From: an uncultured Sphaerochaeta sp. | GTDB taxonomy: Bacteria > Spirochaetota > Spirochaetia > Sphaerochaetales > Sphaerochaetaceae | Direction: 5' to 3' | Length of the DNA stretch: 64,000 nucleotides | Assembly (NCBI RefSeq): GCF_963667405.1 | Contig: NZ_OY763408.1 | Location: 186,001 to 250,000, forward strand | Part shown: in pieces, positions 17,845 to 27,367 of the stretch | Layout of the letters: every line of letters begins with the position of its first letter | How positions within the stretch are numbered: the first letter of the stretch is position 1 | Position numbers and translations under genes: made by a program | Notes under the pieces: generated by a model | The model's database searches: none | What the model was told of the DNA's origin: nothing | The model's input: the letters and a program-made list of their open reading frames with translations, nothing else

Positions 17845-18513
17845 ATGAGAAAACTACGAGTGTTCACCCTGTCCTTGGCTGTCGTATTGTTGCTCACCGG
17901 CTGTATGTCCCTCGCCTCATTCTTCCCGTTGGCAACCAATCCGCTCTCTCCCCAATCATCCATGTTGGTAGTGGAGGTAGGCATGCTCCAGGCCGATGGG
18001 TCCTCGGTGTCCATGTCCAACACCAATGCAACGGGCTGGGCGCCCTGGGTGGTGGATGGAAACGGCAATGTTGTTCCATTCAAGAACTTTGATGCAGAGA
18101 GCCGCCTCGACTCCTTCTACTTTGCTGAGAATGTACCTGCCGGGGAGTACACCCTCAAGGGTTTCTACCATGTCTATATCGATTACTCGAAATCCAATGA
18201 CGGGGAAGTTGCCTCCTACGGTCCGTTTGAGAACTACCCCTACCACGTGAAGCAGGAGTTTGCGCTTGCCCAACCGGTGAAGCTCACCCTGAAGAACGCC
18301 GAGATGGCGACCTTCGGCCGCTACTACGTGGAAGGCCAGTGGCGCGAAGGGATTGCCGGCACAACCGATGATCGCTGGGCAATGAATGAAGCCACCGTAA
18401 AGATTACCGGAGATCCTGCAGACAAGAAGGCCCTGCGTGTCGCCAAGAACTGGGCAACCCCTGCCTGGTCTGACTGGAATACCCGAAATCCCGAAACAGC
18501 AGCTGACAAGTAA
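17845..18513 (+). CDS. predicted lipoprotein of unknown function
   Basis: A 222-residue protein with a lipoprotein signal peptide (MRKLRVFTLSLAVVLLLTGC; lipobox LLTGC, Cys20). The body is rich in beta-strand-forming, aromatic stretches such as VPAGEYTLKGFYHVYID and contains no catalytic motif I recognise. TGGAGGT lies 7 bases before the ATG, a promoter-like sequence lies upstream, and a good hairpin follows, so it is a monocistronic gene. It is probably attached to the outer or inner membrane facing the periplasm. Confidence 0.85.
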   Translation: MRKLRVFTLSLAVVLLLTGCMSLASFFPLATNPLSPQSSMLVVEVGMLQADGSSVSMSNTNATGWAPWVVDGNGNVVPFKNFDAESRLDSFYFAENVPAGEYTLKGFYHVYIDYSKSNDGEVASYGPFENYPYHVKQEFALAQPVKLTLKNAEMATFGRYYVEGQWREGIAGTTDDRWAMNEATVKITGDPADKKALRVAKNWATPAWSDWNTRNPETAADK

Positions 18514-18535
18514 GCTGCAACGGAAAGTTCTCTGA

Positions 18536-18557
18536 TGGGCTGGAGCAATCCAGCCCA
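18536..18557 (+). terminator. probable terminator after the lipoprotein gene
   Basis: TGGGCTGGA and TCCAGCCCA form a perfect 9-base-pair stem with a GCAA tetraloop, followed by the T-containing stretch GTATTTGTT. It lies 23 bases after the stop codon. Confidence 0.7.
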
Positions 18558-18654
18558 GTATTTGTTCCAAAATCCAAACATAATACCACTCATTTCTAGG
18601 CAGACTGCAGATTCTCTTCTATACTTTCCCTAACAAAATGCGGGGGAGTATGGT

Positions 18655-19629
18655 ATGCGTAGGCGAGGGAAAAAGGTTCTGAGGATTTTGCTTTGGGTGT
18701 TCACCGCCTTTGTCTTGGTGTTGCTCATCTCCTCGATGGTGCATGCCACCTATTTCCGCCAGCGCTTTGAGAACATCGAGCCATACGGAGAGCTGGTCGA
18801 GGTTTTTGACGGTTCCATGCACCTGTACTCTGTGGGAGAGGGGGAGAAGACCATCGTCCTGTTGCCAGGCATGGGAGTGGGACTGCCCAGTGCAGATTTC
18901 GGCCCCTTGATGCGCGCCTTGGGCGAGAAGTACACCGTTGTGGTGGTGGAGTACTTCGGGGTGGGGTTCAGCTCCGGTACCGAGCGAGCGAGAAGCAGTG
19001 CCAACTATGTGGAAGAGATCCGCACAGCCCTTGCAACTGCAGGCTTTCGTGGTCCCTACGTGTTGATGGGCCACTCCATTTCCAGCGCCTACAGCGAACT
19101 GTATGCCAGCTTGCATCCTGAGGAGGTCGAGGCGATCATCAGCTTGGACGGTACCTCAACAGCACTCTCTGCTCCGATGCCCGCATTTGCAAAGGCCTTG
19201 CTGCCGATCGCCAGGGTTCAACAGGATCTGGGTCTTACCAGCCTGCTCGGCCCCTTGGTCACCAACGCTGATGCAATCGGTTCCTTGGGGTACACAACCC
19301 AGGAGATCCAAGACATGCTGGTGTTTGCCGGGTTCTCCGTCAACAGGACCTTGCTTGCCCAGATGGGCAATGTTTCCGAGTCCATCGAAGAGGTCATGCG
19401 TGTGCCGTTCCCCCCTCAGGTGCCGTATCTCAAGCTCATCGCATCCGATACCTATGAAAAGCCCAACCCGATGCTTCCTGTCACCCCCATTGAGTACCAG
19501 CTGCAGCATCTGGAAAGGATAGGGGGGCATGCACAGTACAAGGTACTCGAAGGTACACACTTCCTCTACCAAACCAATGTTGACAAGATTGTTCAGCTTA
19601 CGGAGCTGTTCCTTGCCTCACGCTTGTGA
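18655..19629 (+). CDS. membrane-anchored or exported alpha/beta hydrolase
   Basis: A 324-residue protein. A basic start and one hydrophobic helix (residues ~6-28, ILLWVFTAFVLVLLISSM) form an anchor or uncleaved signal. The alpha/beta hydrolase core follows: oxyanion strand TIVLLPGMGVGLPS, nucleophile elbow MGHSISSAYSEL (Ser of GHSIS) and the late His in LEGTHFLYQT. Likely an esterase, lipase or peptidase acting at the membrane; substrate unknown. A GGGGGAG ribosome site precedes the ATG and TATACT lies further upstream. Its last 12 bases overlap the convergent kinase gene. Confidence 0.87.
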   Translation: MRRRGKKVLRILLWVFTAFVLVLLISSMVHATYFRQRFENIEPYGELVEVFDGSMHLYSVGEGEKTIVLLPGMGVGLPSADFGPLMRALGEKYTVVVVEYFGVGFSSGTERARSSANYVEEIRTALATAGFRGPYVLMGHSISSAYSELYASLHPEEVEAIISLDGTSTALSAPMPAFAKALLPIARVQQDLGLTSLLGPLVTNADAIGSLGYTTQEIQDMLVFAGFSVNRTLLAQMGNVSESIEEVMRVPFPPQVPYLKLIASDTYEKPNPMLPVTPIEYQLQHLERIGGHAQYKVLEGTHFLYQTNVDKIVQLTELFLASRL

Positions 19630-22425
19630 GCTGTACTGTTTTGCCTCGTTGATGACTTGTCTCAGCTGCTCCTGCAAGGCAAGGAGCAGTTGCTTGTCGA
19701 GCTCCGCCTCAGCATTCTCAGCCATCAATTGCACGTGCTTGCAGAGTTTCTGGGCTTCCAACGCCCCAACGGCGCCGCAGCTTCCTTTGCCCTTGTGCGC
19801 AAGCTCAGCAATGAGCGTACGATCGTGCTCAGATTCCAACTCGCTGAGCAACACTTCAGTCTCTTGGATGAATGAGGTGAGTACTTTGGCGTACAGGTCC
19901 TTGTTTCCCCCCACATTCCTCACTCCGATCGATACATTAAGCTTTCCAAGGCTCTCCTGGCTCGGCGAATAGGTTGCGGCAAGACGATGCACCGCATTCA
20001 GCAACTCCTCCGGGTTGTACGGCTTTCCTATCAGTTCGGTTATCCCGATGCTCTCGCACCGTTCTCTTACCGAATTCATCAGGTCAGCTGAGGTGACGAT
20101 GATCGGGACCTTGGTGTTCTTGCCCCTGATGAGAGTACTCGACTCATACCCATCCATCACATCCATATGCAGGTCCATCAGGATCAGGTGTATCCTTTCT
20201 TCCTCCTTGAGGAAGGTCTCGTACCCCTCTTTGCCATTGGAGGCGAGCAGCACCTGGTTGCCGGCCTGCTCAAGCAACTCTTTTGCAATGATCTGGTTTG
20301 TTGGGTTGTCCTCCACCACCAGTATCAAATAGTGTTGGGACTGCGGAATCGCCTCTTGGGATGGTTGCCCGATCTTGCCTGCCGAACCTCTGCCGAAGAG
20401 TTGCAAGAGACCATTGAGGATCACGGAGTTGATTACCGGCAGGGGAAGGATGAGATCGGCAACCACCTCTTCCTCTGCTTGCCTGTCCTCATGGACGAAA
20501 ACCAGCAGCTTCGTCTGGGTTTGCCCTTGGGCCTTGAGCATGGTATAGAGGCTCTGATGATCCTCGCTGTGGAGCTGGTGTTCTACCACCACCAGGTCGA
20601 AGGTGTGGTCTTGTTCCAAGATCTTGGCGGCAAGCTTTGTTGAGGTGACCCCCTCGAAGGTGAGATGGTATTCACCAAACAGGACACTGATGCGCTCCTC
20701 CAGATGACGGTCATGCAAGACAAGCAGGGCCTTGAGGCGTGCGAAATCGATGGTCTTTCTCTTCTGCTGGTCGGCTTCAGAGCCCTGTTTGTCTATGCTG
20801 AGGGGAATGGTTGCGGTGAAGGTGCTCCCTTTGTGCAGGATGCTGGTCACTTCCAATCGGCCTCCCATCTTCTCCACCAGTCCTTTGACGATGGACAGGC
20901 CCAGCCCTGAACCTCCGAACCTCCGGTTTATCGTCTCATTGGCTTGTATGAAGGGTTGGAAAATGGTTCCCAACTGCTCTTCACTCATTCCGATGCCGCT
21001 GTCCTTCACGGCGAAGGAGAGGGAGCACTCCCCATCCGTTTGTTGGGTGCTGGAGATGATCAGCTCCACCGAGCCTTCCTCGGTGAACTTGACTGCATTG
21101 TTCAGCAAGTTGATAAGGATTTGGGCGATTCGGGTGGGGTCCCCAAGGAAGTGATGGGGGATTGGACCTTCCTCATTGATGGAAAAAGCAAGTCCTTTTT
21201 GCCGTATGAGGTAGGAGACGATGGAGATGCAGTTCTCCAATACATCATCAAGCGAGAAGGGTACGCGCTCGAGCACAATCCTATCTTCGCTGAGTCGTGA
21301 GAATTCAAGAATGTCATTGATGATGGTCTGCATCGTCTGGGTTGTCGCTCCGATGCTTTTCACATACCGCCTTTGGTTTGCATCAAGCTCTGTTTTCTCC
21401 AACAGATAACTCATCCCGCGTATCCCGTTGAGTGGGGTGCGTATTTCGTGTGATATGCGTGCGAGGAACCTGCTTTTCTCCTGATCGGCTGCCTGGGCTT
21501 GGCGCTGGGCGATATCCTTCTCCTTGATCGCCATGCGAAGACGCACGATCCAGAACGAGGAGAGGCTGAACCCCAGGAAGAGAATGATCAGGAGCGAGCC
21601 GGCGATCCTGATGTAGGGGGAGTAGTCCACCTTGGATTCATACCGGATCCAACGGGAGAGAATCTGGGCCTCTTCAGCCTCAGTGATGGAATCCAGGGCT
21701 TTTTGCAGGATGGAAACAAGCAGAGGCCAGTCGCTGCGAACTGCCATATGGAGGTTTTGGATGCCCCCTTCGGTGATGGGGATGAATCTCAGCTCGGTCA
21801 ATCCCAGTTTTCGGCTGAGGTAGATGCTGGTTGCCTCGTTTCCGACAAAGGCCACTTCCTCAGCACGATTCACTGCAAGCAGGGCCTCCTCGACCGTATC
21901 ATACAGACGCTGGTCAATTTCTGGGTAGCTGGTGAGAAACCCTTCGTGACTGCTGTCCTTCTGGACGGCAACCTGCCTTCCAAAGAGGTCTGAGAACCGT
22001 GAAAAGGAGGTGTTGGACTTCTGCACCACAATCGAGCGCTGGAAGTGGAGGTAGGGTTCCTCATAGGTCAGAAACTGTGCGCGTTGATCGGTATACCCGA
22101 CTGCCGGCAGCAGGTCTATTTCCCTATTGCGTGCCTTCTGTACAGCGTCCACCCAGCCAAGGCCCGGGTCGTGGACGAAGCTCAGTCCGGTCCTCTTGCT
22201 GATGAGGTCCAGAAAGTCGGCTGCGATGCCGGAGTGCTGACCCTGTTCATCAAGAAACTCAAAGGGAACAAACTTTGGATCGATACCGATGCGGATGACC
22301 GGGTGCTCGGTCATGAACGCCTGCTCCTCTTCTGTGAATTGCGGTGCTCCTGTTGCTGCGCCCAGCATGCATGACAACGAGAGCATCAGGAGCAAGAACA
22401 GCAAGAAGCGTTTCATTGCTCTCAT
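19618..22425 (-). CDS. BvgS-like hybrid sensor kinase with solute-binding sensor domain, two receivers and Hpt
   Basis: A 935-residue phosphorelay protein. A signal peptide (residues 1-23) is followed by a periplasmic solute-binding family 3 domain (~30-265; IRIGIDPKFVPFEFLDEQG), a membrane helix (~275-295), a kinase core with His326 (ISHEIRTPLNG) and ATPase motifs (LINLLNNAVKF, FGGSGLGLSIVKGL). A receiver-like region (~545-665) then lacks the normal acidic pocket and is probably a pseudo-receiver. A true receiver has Asp751 (LILMDLHMDVMDG), and a C-terminal Hpt domain has His877 (AHKGKG). The sensor domain suggests binding of an amino acid or similar ligand. The gene lies 9 bases after the HD-GYP regulator, its probable partner through the Hpt domain. 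Confidence 0.92.
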   Translation of the reverse strand: MRAMKRFLLFLLLMLSLSCMLGAATGAPQFTEEEQAFMTEHPVIRIGIDPKFVPFEFLDEQGQHSGIAADFLDLISKRTGLSFVHDPGLGWVDAVQKARNREIDLLPAVGYTDQRAQFLTYEEPYLHFQRSIVVQKSNTSFSRFSDLFGRQVAVQKDSSHEGFLTSYPEIDQRLYDTVEEALLAVNRAEEVAFVGNEATSIYLSRKLGLTELRFIPITEGGIQNLHMAVRSDWPLLVSILQKALDSITEAEEAQILSRWIRYESKVDYSPYIRIAGSLLIILFLGFSLSSFWIVRLRMAIKEKDIAQRQAQAADQEKSRFLARISHEIRTPLNGIRGMSYLLEKTELDANQRRYVKSIGATTQTMQTIINDILEFSRLSEDRIVLERVPFSLDDVLENCISIVSYLIRQKGLAFSINEEGPIPHHFLGDPTRIAQILINLLNNAVKFTEEGSVELIISSTQQTDGECSLSFAVKDSGIGMSEEQLGTIFQPFIQANETINRRFGGSGLGLSIVKGLVEKMGGRLEVTSILHKGSTFTATIPLSIDKQGSEADQQKRKTIDFARLKALLVLHDRHLEERISVLFGEYHLTFEGVTSTKLAAKILEQDHTFDLVVVEHQLHSEDHQSLYTMLKAQGQTQTKLLVFVHEDRQAEEEVVADLILPLPVINSVILNGLLQLFGRGSAGKIGQPSQEAIPQSQHYLILVVEDNPTNQIIAKELLEQAGNQVLLASNGKEGYETFLKEEERIHLILMDLHMDVMDGYESSTLIRGKNTKVPIIVTSADLMNSVRERCESIGITELIGKPYNPEELLNAVHRLAATYSPSQESLGKLNVSIGVRNVGGNKDLYAKVLTSFIQETEVLLSELESEHDRTLIAELAHKGKGSCGAVGALEAQKLCKHVQLMAENAEAELDKQLLLALQEQLRQVINEAKQYSSQA

Positions 22426-22434
22426 GGATACCTC

Positions 22435-23493
22435 TCAGTCCTTGTTCAATGCTTCTTGTATTGCATTGGAAATCTTGAGGAACGCTTGGAAGATGACCGG
22501 GTCGAAATGGCGCTCTGCCTCACTGCGCATCACCTCTATGGCTTTTTGGTGGCTCATTGCCTCCTTGTATACCCGTTTGCTGGTCAAGGCATCATAGACA
22601 TCGATGACAGCCATCAAGCGGCCGGAGAGAGGAATCTTGTCATGGTCAAGTCCGTTGGGATAGCCTGAACCGTCAAACCACTCATGATGGCTGGCAATGA
22701 GCTCCCGTGCCGTTTCAATGAAGCTGATCTTTGCATCACTGGTCTCGATGCTGTAGTCGAGGGCTTCCACCCCTTTGAGCACATGCTCGCGCATAATGAC
22801 AATCTCGGCCTGTTCGAGCCTGCCGGGTTTGAGCAGGATGTTGTCAGGGATGCCGACCTTGCCGATATCGTGCAGGGGAGCAGTATCGACCAACTCCTGG
22901 ATGTCCTTTTCCGATAATTGGTATCCATCCTTGGGATGCTTCTGGAGCTCCTCACAGAGCAGCTGCATCATGACCTTGGTGCGGCGGGAGTGGTCGCTGG
23001 ATTCGACATTGCGGATTTCCAACAGCCGCACCAACGCATTGATGGTAATCTCATTGGTCTTGCGGATCTCAGCCGTCCGTTGTTGCACCTGCTCCTCAAG
23101 CATGCGGTTGTGCTGCCGGATTTGCTCGGTTGCCTGTTTGAGACGCAACTGCACCTCGATGCGTTTCTGCAGCGCCTGGAAGTTCAGCGGCTTGCGGATG
23201 AAGTCCATGGCCCCTTTGTCCAGACCCAGAATCTCCTTGTCCACCTCTTCGCTGTTGGTCAGGATGATTACGGGAATCTCTATGCCAACAGGGCCCATCT
23301 TGTCCAGGAAGGCAAACCCATCCATCACCGGCATCCGCAGGTCAAGCAGGATGAGATCGGTCTCTGGATGCTCTTTCAGCATGCTCAGCCCTTCCTGTCC
23401 ATTACTGGCAACCAAGACCTGGTGTGAGGAGAGTATGTACTCGATCATGGTAAGATCAGTCAAGGAATCGTCGATAGCCAGGATAACCGCCAC
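22435..23493 (-). CDS. response regulator with HD-GYP c-di-GMP phosphodiesterase domain
   Basis: A 352-residue protein from GTG at 23493, placed 8 bases after AAGGGGG; a GTG at 23502 is too close to that site. The receiver domain has Asp51 (LILLDLRMPVMDG) and Lys in FIRKPLN. A short coiled coil links to the HD-GYP domain: HSRRTKVM, the HD pair in APLHDIGKVGIPD, and the HHEWFDGSGYP motif. HD-GYP proteins hydrolyse cyclic di-GMP to GMP using a di-iron centre. It is the first gene of a two-gene operon with the hybrid kinase, which probably phosphorylates it. All key residues are present, so it should be active. Confidence 0.93.
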   Translation of the reverse strand: MAVILAIDDSLTDLTMIEYILSSHQVLVASNGQEGLSMLKEHPETDLILLDLRMPVMDGFAFLDKMGPVGIEIPVIILTNSEEVDKEILGLDKGAMDFIRKPLNFQALQKRIEVQLRLKQATEQIRQHNRMLEEQVQQRTAEIRKTNEITINALVRLLEIRNVESSDHSRRTKVMMQLLCEELQKHPKDGYQLSEKDIQELVDTAPLHDIGKVGIPDNILLKPGRLEQAEIVIMREHVLKGVEALDYSIETSDAKISFIETARELIASHHEWFDGSGYPNGLDHDKIPLSGRLMAVIDVYDALTSKRVYKEAMSHQKAIEVMRSEAERHFDPVIFQAFLKISNAIQEALNKD

Positions 23494-23614
23494 AGTGCCC
23501 ACCCCCTTGCATAGCTACAGCCTACCATCGGTAGGTAGGCAAGTAAAGCAACATAAGGTGCAAATTCTCGAAGAAATACAAAACAAAAGTATTTTAATAG
23601 GGATTGAAAATTGC

Positions 23615-24580
23615 TTAATAATTTCTCTGGAAATCCACGATATTCTGCATCTGTTTTCCGTTGAGATACCTCTCCAGGTTGGTCAGGAAGAGGGAAAACA
23701 CCTGATGCGGGTCACTGGGGGAAAGACCGCTTGCATGGGGGGTGATGAACACGTTGTCCAGACTCCAGAGCTTGCTTTCGGGAGGAAGCGGCTCCAGCTG
23801 GGTGACATCGAGGCCCGCTCCTGCCAGTTGCTTGGTTTCCAATGCCTCGATGAGGGCCTCTTCATCCACCAAGGCCCCCCTGCCCACGTTGATCAGGTAA
23901 GCCGAGCTCTTGAGAAGGGAAAGTCTCTTCGCATCGATCAGGTGCTCGGTTTCCTTGGTATAGGCAGGGCAGAGGGCAAGGTAGTCCGCCTGGCCGAGCA
24001 GCGTGTCCAATACGTCGATGGTCCCCAGAATGTCGACGAAGGCAGGTTTCTCGGTTGCAGTACGCTTGACAGCCACAACCCGCATGCCATGGGCTTTGGC
24101 CCGTTTTGCCAGGTTGGTCCCGATATCCCCAAGGCCAACGATCAGGAGGGTGCTCTCCCAGATGTCATGGGTGGGGAAGTAGTTCTTCCACAGTTTCTGC
24201 TCCATCTGCTTGTGGTAGGTGAGAAAGTTGTGGTTGAAGGCGATGATCATGCCGATGACATGGTCAGCTATCTGCTTTCCGTAGGTGCCTACGCTGTTGG
24301 TCAGAAGCACATCTTCACGTGCATAGAGTGCTTTGTCGGCATACTGCGTGACTCCTGCACTGGGGGTGTGGAACCACCGCAGGCTTGTGGCATGGATCAG
24401 ATCCTCCGGTTTGGGAAAGCCCACGATGATGTGTGCTTGTTCCAATTGTTCCCTGGTGTAGGTCGCGCCCCGCAGGGTGGTTACCTTGATCTGGGGATAG
24501 GAGGCGAGAAGCTGCTGCATCTCCTCTTGGTCGGGATGAAAGTGGGTGTGGGTGAGAAAGAGTATGGATGGTAAGTTCAC
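23615..24580 (-). CDS. D-isomer-specific 2-hydroxyacid dehydrogenase
   Basis: A 321-residue NAD(P)-dependent enzyme. The nucleotide-binding motif is VGLGDIGTNLAKRAKAHGM; catalytic Arg is in INVGRGALVDEEAL, Glu in LDVTQLEPLPP and His in ITPHASG. The family reduces 2-ketoacids or oxidises D-2-hydroxyacids such as glyoxylate, hydroxypyruvate or lactate; the exact substrate is not readable. The start is placed at GTG 24580 because AAGGA lies 6 bases upstream; a TTG at 24598 is an alternative. It follows the diguanylate cyclase gene by 14 bases and may be co-transcribed with it, though their functions look unrelated. Confidence 0.87.
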   Translation of the reverse strand: MNLPSILFLTHTHFHPDQEEMQQLLASYPQIKVTTLRGATYTREQLEQAHIIVGFPKPEDLIHATSLRWFHTPSAGVTQYADKALYAREDVLLTNSVGTYGKQIADHVIGMIIAFNHNFLTYHKQMEQKLWKNYFPTHDIWESTLLIVGLGDIGTNLAKRAKAHGMRVVAVKRTATEKPAFVDILGTIDVLDTLLGQADYLALCPAYTKETEHLIDAKRLSLLKSSAYLINVGRGALVDEEALIEALETKQLAGAGLDVTQLEPLPPESKLWSLDNVFITPHASGLSPSDPHQVFSLFLTNLERYLNGKQMQNIVDFQRNY

Positions 24581-24594
24581 GGCAATTCCTTGGT

Positions 24595-25746
24595 TCAATG
24601 AGTTCGTTTCTGCTCGTAGAGCGCCTTGTCCGCACAGCTTACCAATTCCTCAAGGTCAATGTCATCCCTACCCTCGGCAACTCCTATGCTGATCGAGAGT
24701 GGTTTTCCCTCAAGTTCTTCGAGGTTGATAGCCTTCACTTCTTCCTGCAACTCTTGCTTGACCTTATACGCTTGTTGGAGGTCACAGGCGGGAAGTATGA
24801 TGGCAAACTCGTCTCCGCCATAGCGGAAACAGCCTTTGGGCCAAGCAAGTCCCAGTTGCAGGGTTTTGGCAATATGCTTGAGAACCTTGTCTCCGGTCAG
24901 GTGCCCATGGCTGTCATTGATCGCCTTGAATTGGTCGACATCCAGCATCAGCAAGGAGAATGAGTTTCTGTGTTTTCTTGCCTCAGAGGCAATATCAGCG
25001 AGTGTACGGTTGAATGATCGCTTGTTTCCCAACTGGGTGAGTTCGTCGATATTTGCCCGATTGTAGATACTCAGGATGATGGTGTACAGGGAGAGTGCGA
25101 TGACGAATATGAAAAAAGCAAACCCAAAGATGAGGATGATGGTGATCCGCTGATGGCGAAGCTGCAAGTAGTCTGCTGAGTAATCGACTCCCACCACCCC
25201 GACGATGGTGTGGTCACTCCAATCCTTGATCGGGGCATAGGCAGTGATGTAGGCGCCCCAGTTCGGGTCATCCTCCAAATCGCTGACTGCTCTCAATCCA
25301 GTCTGGAATGTGTACAGTTCGGTGGGGTTCATCGTATCGATGCTTCCGAAGGGTGAGAACAAGTCACTCTCCGGATCCTCTCCATCCAGGACATAGGCAT
25401 CGGTCTGCTCATCGATGTACTTGGTGGTGAAGATGAAAGCGGCATCACTCGAGTCCTTGATCGAACGGAAGATGGAGGACATCTGTTCGTAGTACCGGTA
25501 TTCCGCAGTCCCGCTGACAAGGTCCGCAGTCTGGGAGAGCATGCGATACCGTTCAATATCGTTGGTCAGGAAGGCGGAGATAGTGCCGGCAATATCCAGA
25601 GCCTTCGCCTGGGTCTCCTCAATCATGACCTGTTTGGCTCTCCTGACCGCATAGATGGCAGGAAACACTACCGCAAGGCTCACCAAGATGACGAGTACCA
25701 AGAAGAGCCGGTGTTTCCAAGCGAACGTAGGGGAGAAAAAACTCAT
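24595..25746 (-). CDS. membrane diguanylate cyclase (GGDEF), no RxxD I-site
   Basis: A 383-residue protein: a membrane helix (~13-34), a periplasmic sensor of about 175 residues of Cache-like appearance, a second helix (~200-222) and a cytoplasmic GGDEF domain. The active-site motif is RYGGDEFAIIL and the metal Asp lies in LLMLDVDQFKAINDSHGH, so it should make c-di-GMP from GTP. The position five residues before GGDEF has no R-x-x-D, so product inhibition is not expected. It is a paralogue of the gene at 39583-40743: sensor motifs such as FVLDGE/YVLDGEDPE, LFSPFGS and VGVDYS recur in both. GAGGA lies 7 bases before the ATG. Confidence 0.93.
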   Translation of the reverse strand: MSFFSPTFAWKHRLFLVLVILVSLAVVFPAIYAVRRAKQVMIEETQAKALDIAGTISAFLTNDIERYRMLSQTADLVSGTAEYRYYEQMSSIFRSIKDSSDAAFIFTTKYIDEQTDAYVLDGEDPESDLFSPFGSIDTMNPTELYTFQTGLRAVSDLEDDPNWGAYITAYAPIKDWSDHTIVGVVGVDYSADYLQLRHQRITIILIFGFAFFIFVIALSLYTIILSIYNRANIDELTQLGNKRSFNRTLADIASEARKHRNSFSLLMLDVDQFKAINDSHGHLTGDKVLKHIAKTLQLGLAWPKGCFRYGGDEFAIILPACDLQQAYKVKQELQEEVKAINLEELEGKPLSISIGVAEGRDDIDLEELVSCADKALYEQKRTH

Positions 25747-25975
25747 CAGGCATCCTCAAGCGTTGACCAAGCGGGGCGACTATGAAGGCGTTCTTCACCT
25801 TTATCCAGTTTCTTTATAGCGGAGAAGTCCCGCTTTGTCACTAGCTGGCGTCCTGTGACAATCCACTTCCCTGAATGGTTTTCCTTGGTAGGGGACGAAG
25901 GGCTGATGGTGTGATTTCTTGTTGACTGGACGCGTTGCTGGGCGTAGGCTGAATGCAATGGAGAGGAGGTCAGCT

Positions 25976-27367
25976 GTGTCCCAACCCACGAAGATGGTCG
26001 TCATCAACGCAAGTCCAAAAGGTGAATACAGTCTTACCCTGCAGTATGCACGGTATATGATGATGCATGAGAGTGACATTGTTTGGGATGTGCTGGATGT
26101 GGGGGAAGAACTCACAGACAATGCCTATGACATCCCATGGTTCCAAGCATCCCTGGACCGGCTTGATGCGTGTGATGCAGTGCTCTGGGCTACTCCTGTC
26201 TATACCATGCTGGTACCCTACCAGTTGCTCCGGTTTCTGGAACTCATCAAGCAAGCGGGAAGGGCTTCTGTCTTCGCCGGCAAGTATGCAACGAGCATCA
26301 TGAGCTGTTTCCACTACTACGACCATCTTGCCCAGCACTGGCTGCAGGCCATCTGTGAAGACCTCGGGATGTATTTCATGGAAGGGCTGAGCGTGGATGA
26401 CAAGGACCTCCTGGACAGTGCATACCGCCAAAGCATGCGATACTTCATGGAGGAGTTCCATCATACCTGCCTTCATCGTCTTCCCGTTATCCGACAGAGC
26501 AAGAATCTCGTAGAAGACTTTGTTCCCTTCAAACCCCAACCATCCGCTTCCCAGGGTGAAAAGCGTGGGGACCTTCGTACCGTATTGCTCACCGATGAGG
26601 TGGGTGGGGAGGGAAACCTGTCTGCGATGATCAAGGTTTTTCTCGCTTCCTATCCCAACCAGGTGGAGGTGGTCGACATCAATACGTTTCCCTATGAAGG
26701 GGCCTGCCAAGGGTGCCTCCGCTGTGAGCTGGTCGGTGAGTGTGACCGAAAGGATGGCTTCCAGGAGTTTTATCAGAACCTGGTCAACTCCTGCGATGTC
26801 CTGGTGCATGCCATGAATCTTGAGGGCAGGTATCTCAAACCTGTATGGAAGCTCTTTCTTGACCGTACCTTCTCCAATGGACACCGCACCAGCATGATGG
26901 GCAAGCATACCTGCTATCTGGTTTCCGGTCCGCTGGACCAGCTTCCCTATGTCCGCCAATTCCTTGAGGGCAAGGATATGGTGGGAAGGGAGAATTCGGC
27001 TGGCGTCATCAGTGATGATGGGTGCCATGATGAGCAGCTTGGCAAGATCATCGCTGAGACAGCCCTTCGGTTGGACAGGAGTGCCCGCGCTCATTTCCAG
27101 AAGGGAGCGAACTTCCTGGGAATCGGGGGCATGAAGATCTTCCGCGACCTCATCTACGGGATGCGCGGGGTGGTTCGTGACGATCACCGGTTCTACAAGC
27201 AACGGAAGCTGTATGACTTTCCGCAACGCAGGCTCGGCAATCAGCTGTTCAACCTGGTCATGGGCTTTGCATTCTTTCTCAAGCCGGTGCGCCTTGAGGC
27301 ATACAAGCGCATGAAACCCCTCTATATAGCAAAGCAGAAGCAGTTGGTGGATTCAGGGCGGTTATAG
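25976..27367 (+). CDS. double flavodoxin-fold NAD(P)H:FMN oxidoreductase-like protein
   Basis: A 464-residue protein from GTG 25976, preceded at 6 bases by GGAGG. It has two flavodoxin-like halves. The first (KMVVINASPKGEYSLTLQYA, then LWATPVYTMLVPYQL) and the second (RTVLLTDEVGGEGNLSAMIK, then GCLRCELVGEC) both resemble NADPH-dependent FMN reductases. The Cys pair in the second half recalls iron-sulphur flavoproteins, but four cluster ligands are not obvious. A ~100-residue C-terminal helical tail has no motif I know. Likely a soluble flavoprotein reductase; electron donor and acceptor unknown. Tandem fusion of two such domains is less common than the single domain. Its end overlaps the convergent lipoprotein gene by 6 bases. 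Confidence 0.8.
   Translation: MSQPTKMVVINASPKGEYSLTLQYARYMMMHESDIVWDVLDVGEELTDNAYDIPWFQASLDRLDACDAVLWATPVYTMLVPYQLLRFLELIKQAGRASVFAGKYATSIMSCFHYYDHLAQHWLQAICEDLGMYFMEGLSVDDKDLLDSAYRQSMRYFMEEFHHTCLHRLPVIRQSKNLVEDFVPFKPQPSASQGEKRGDLRTVLLTDEVGGEGNLSAMIKVFLASYPNQVEVVDINTFPYEGACQGCLRCELVGECDRKDGFQEFYQNLVNSCDVLVHAMNLEGRYLKPVWKLFLDRTFSNGHRTSMMGKHTCYLVSGPLDQLPYVRQFLEGKDMVGRENSAGVISDDGCHDEQLGKIIAETALRLDRSARAHFQKGANFLGIGGMKIFRDLIYGMRGVVRDDHRFYKQRKLYDFPQRRLGNQLFNLVMGFAFFLKPVRLEAYKRMKPLYIAKQKQLVDSGRL

Noticed and set aside
22775..24574. 599-codon open frame on the plus strand
   Set aside because: Lies antisense to the HD-GYP and 2-hydroxyacid dehydrogenase genes, both with full catalytic motifs; its translation has no recognisable domain.
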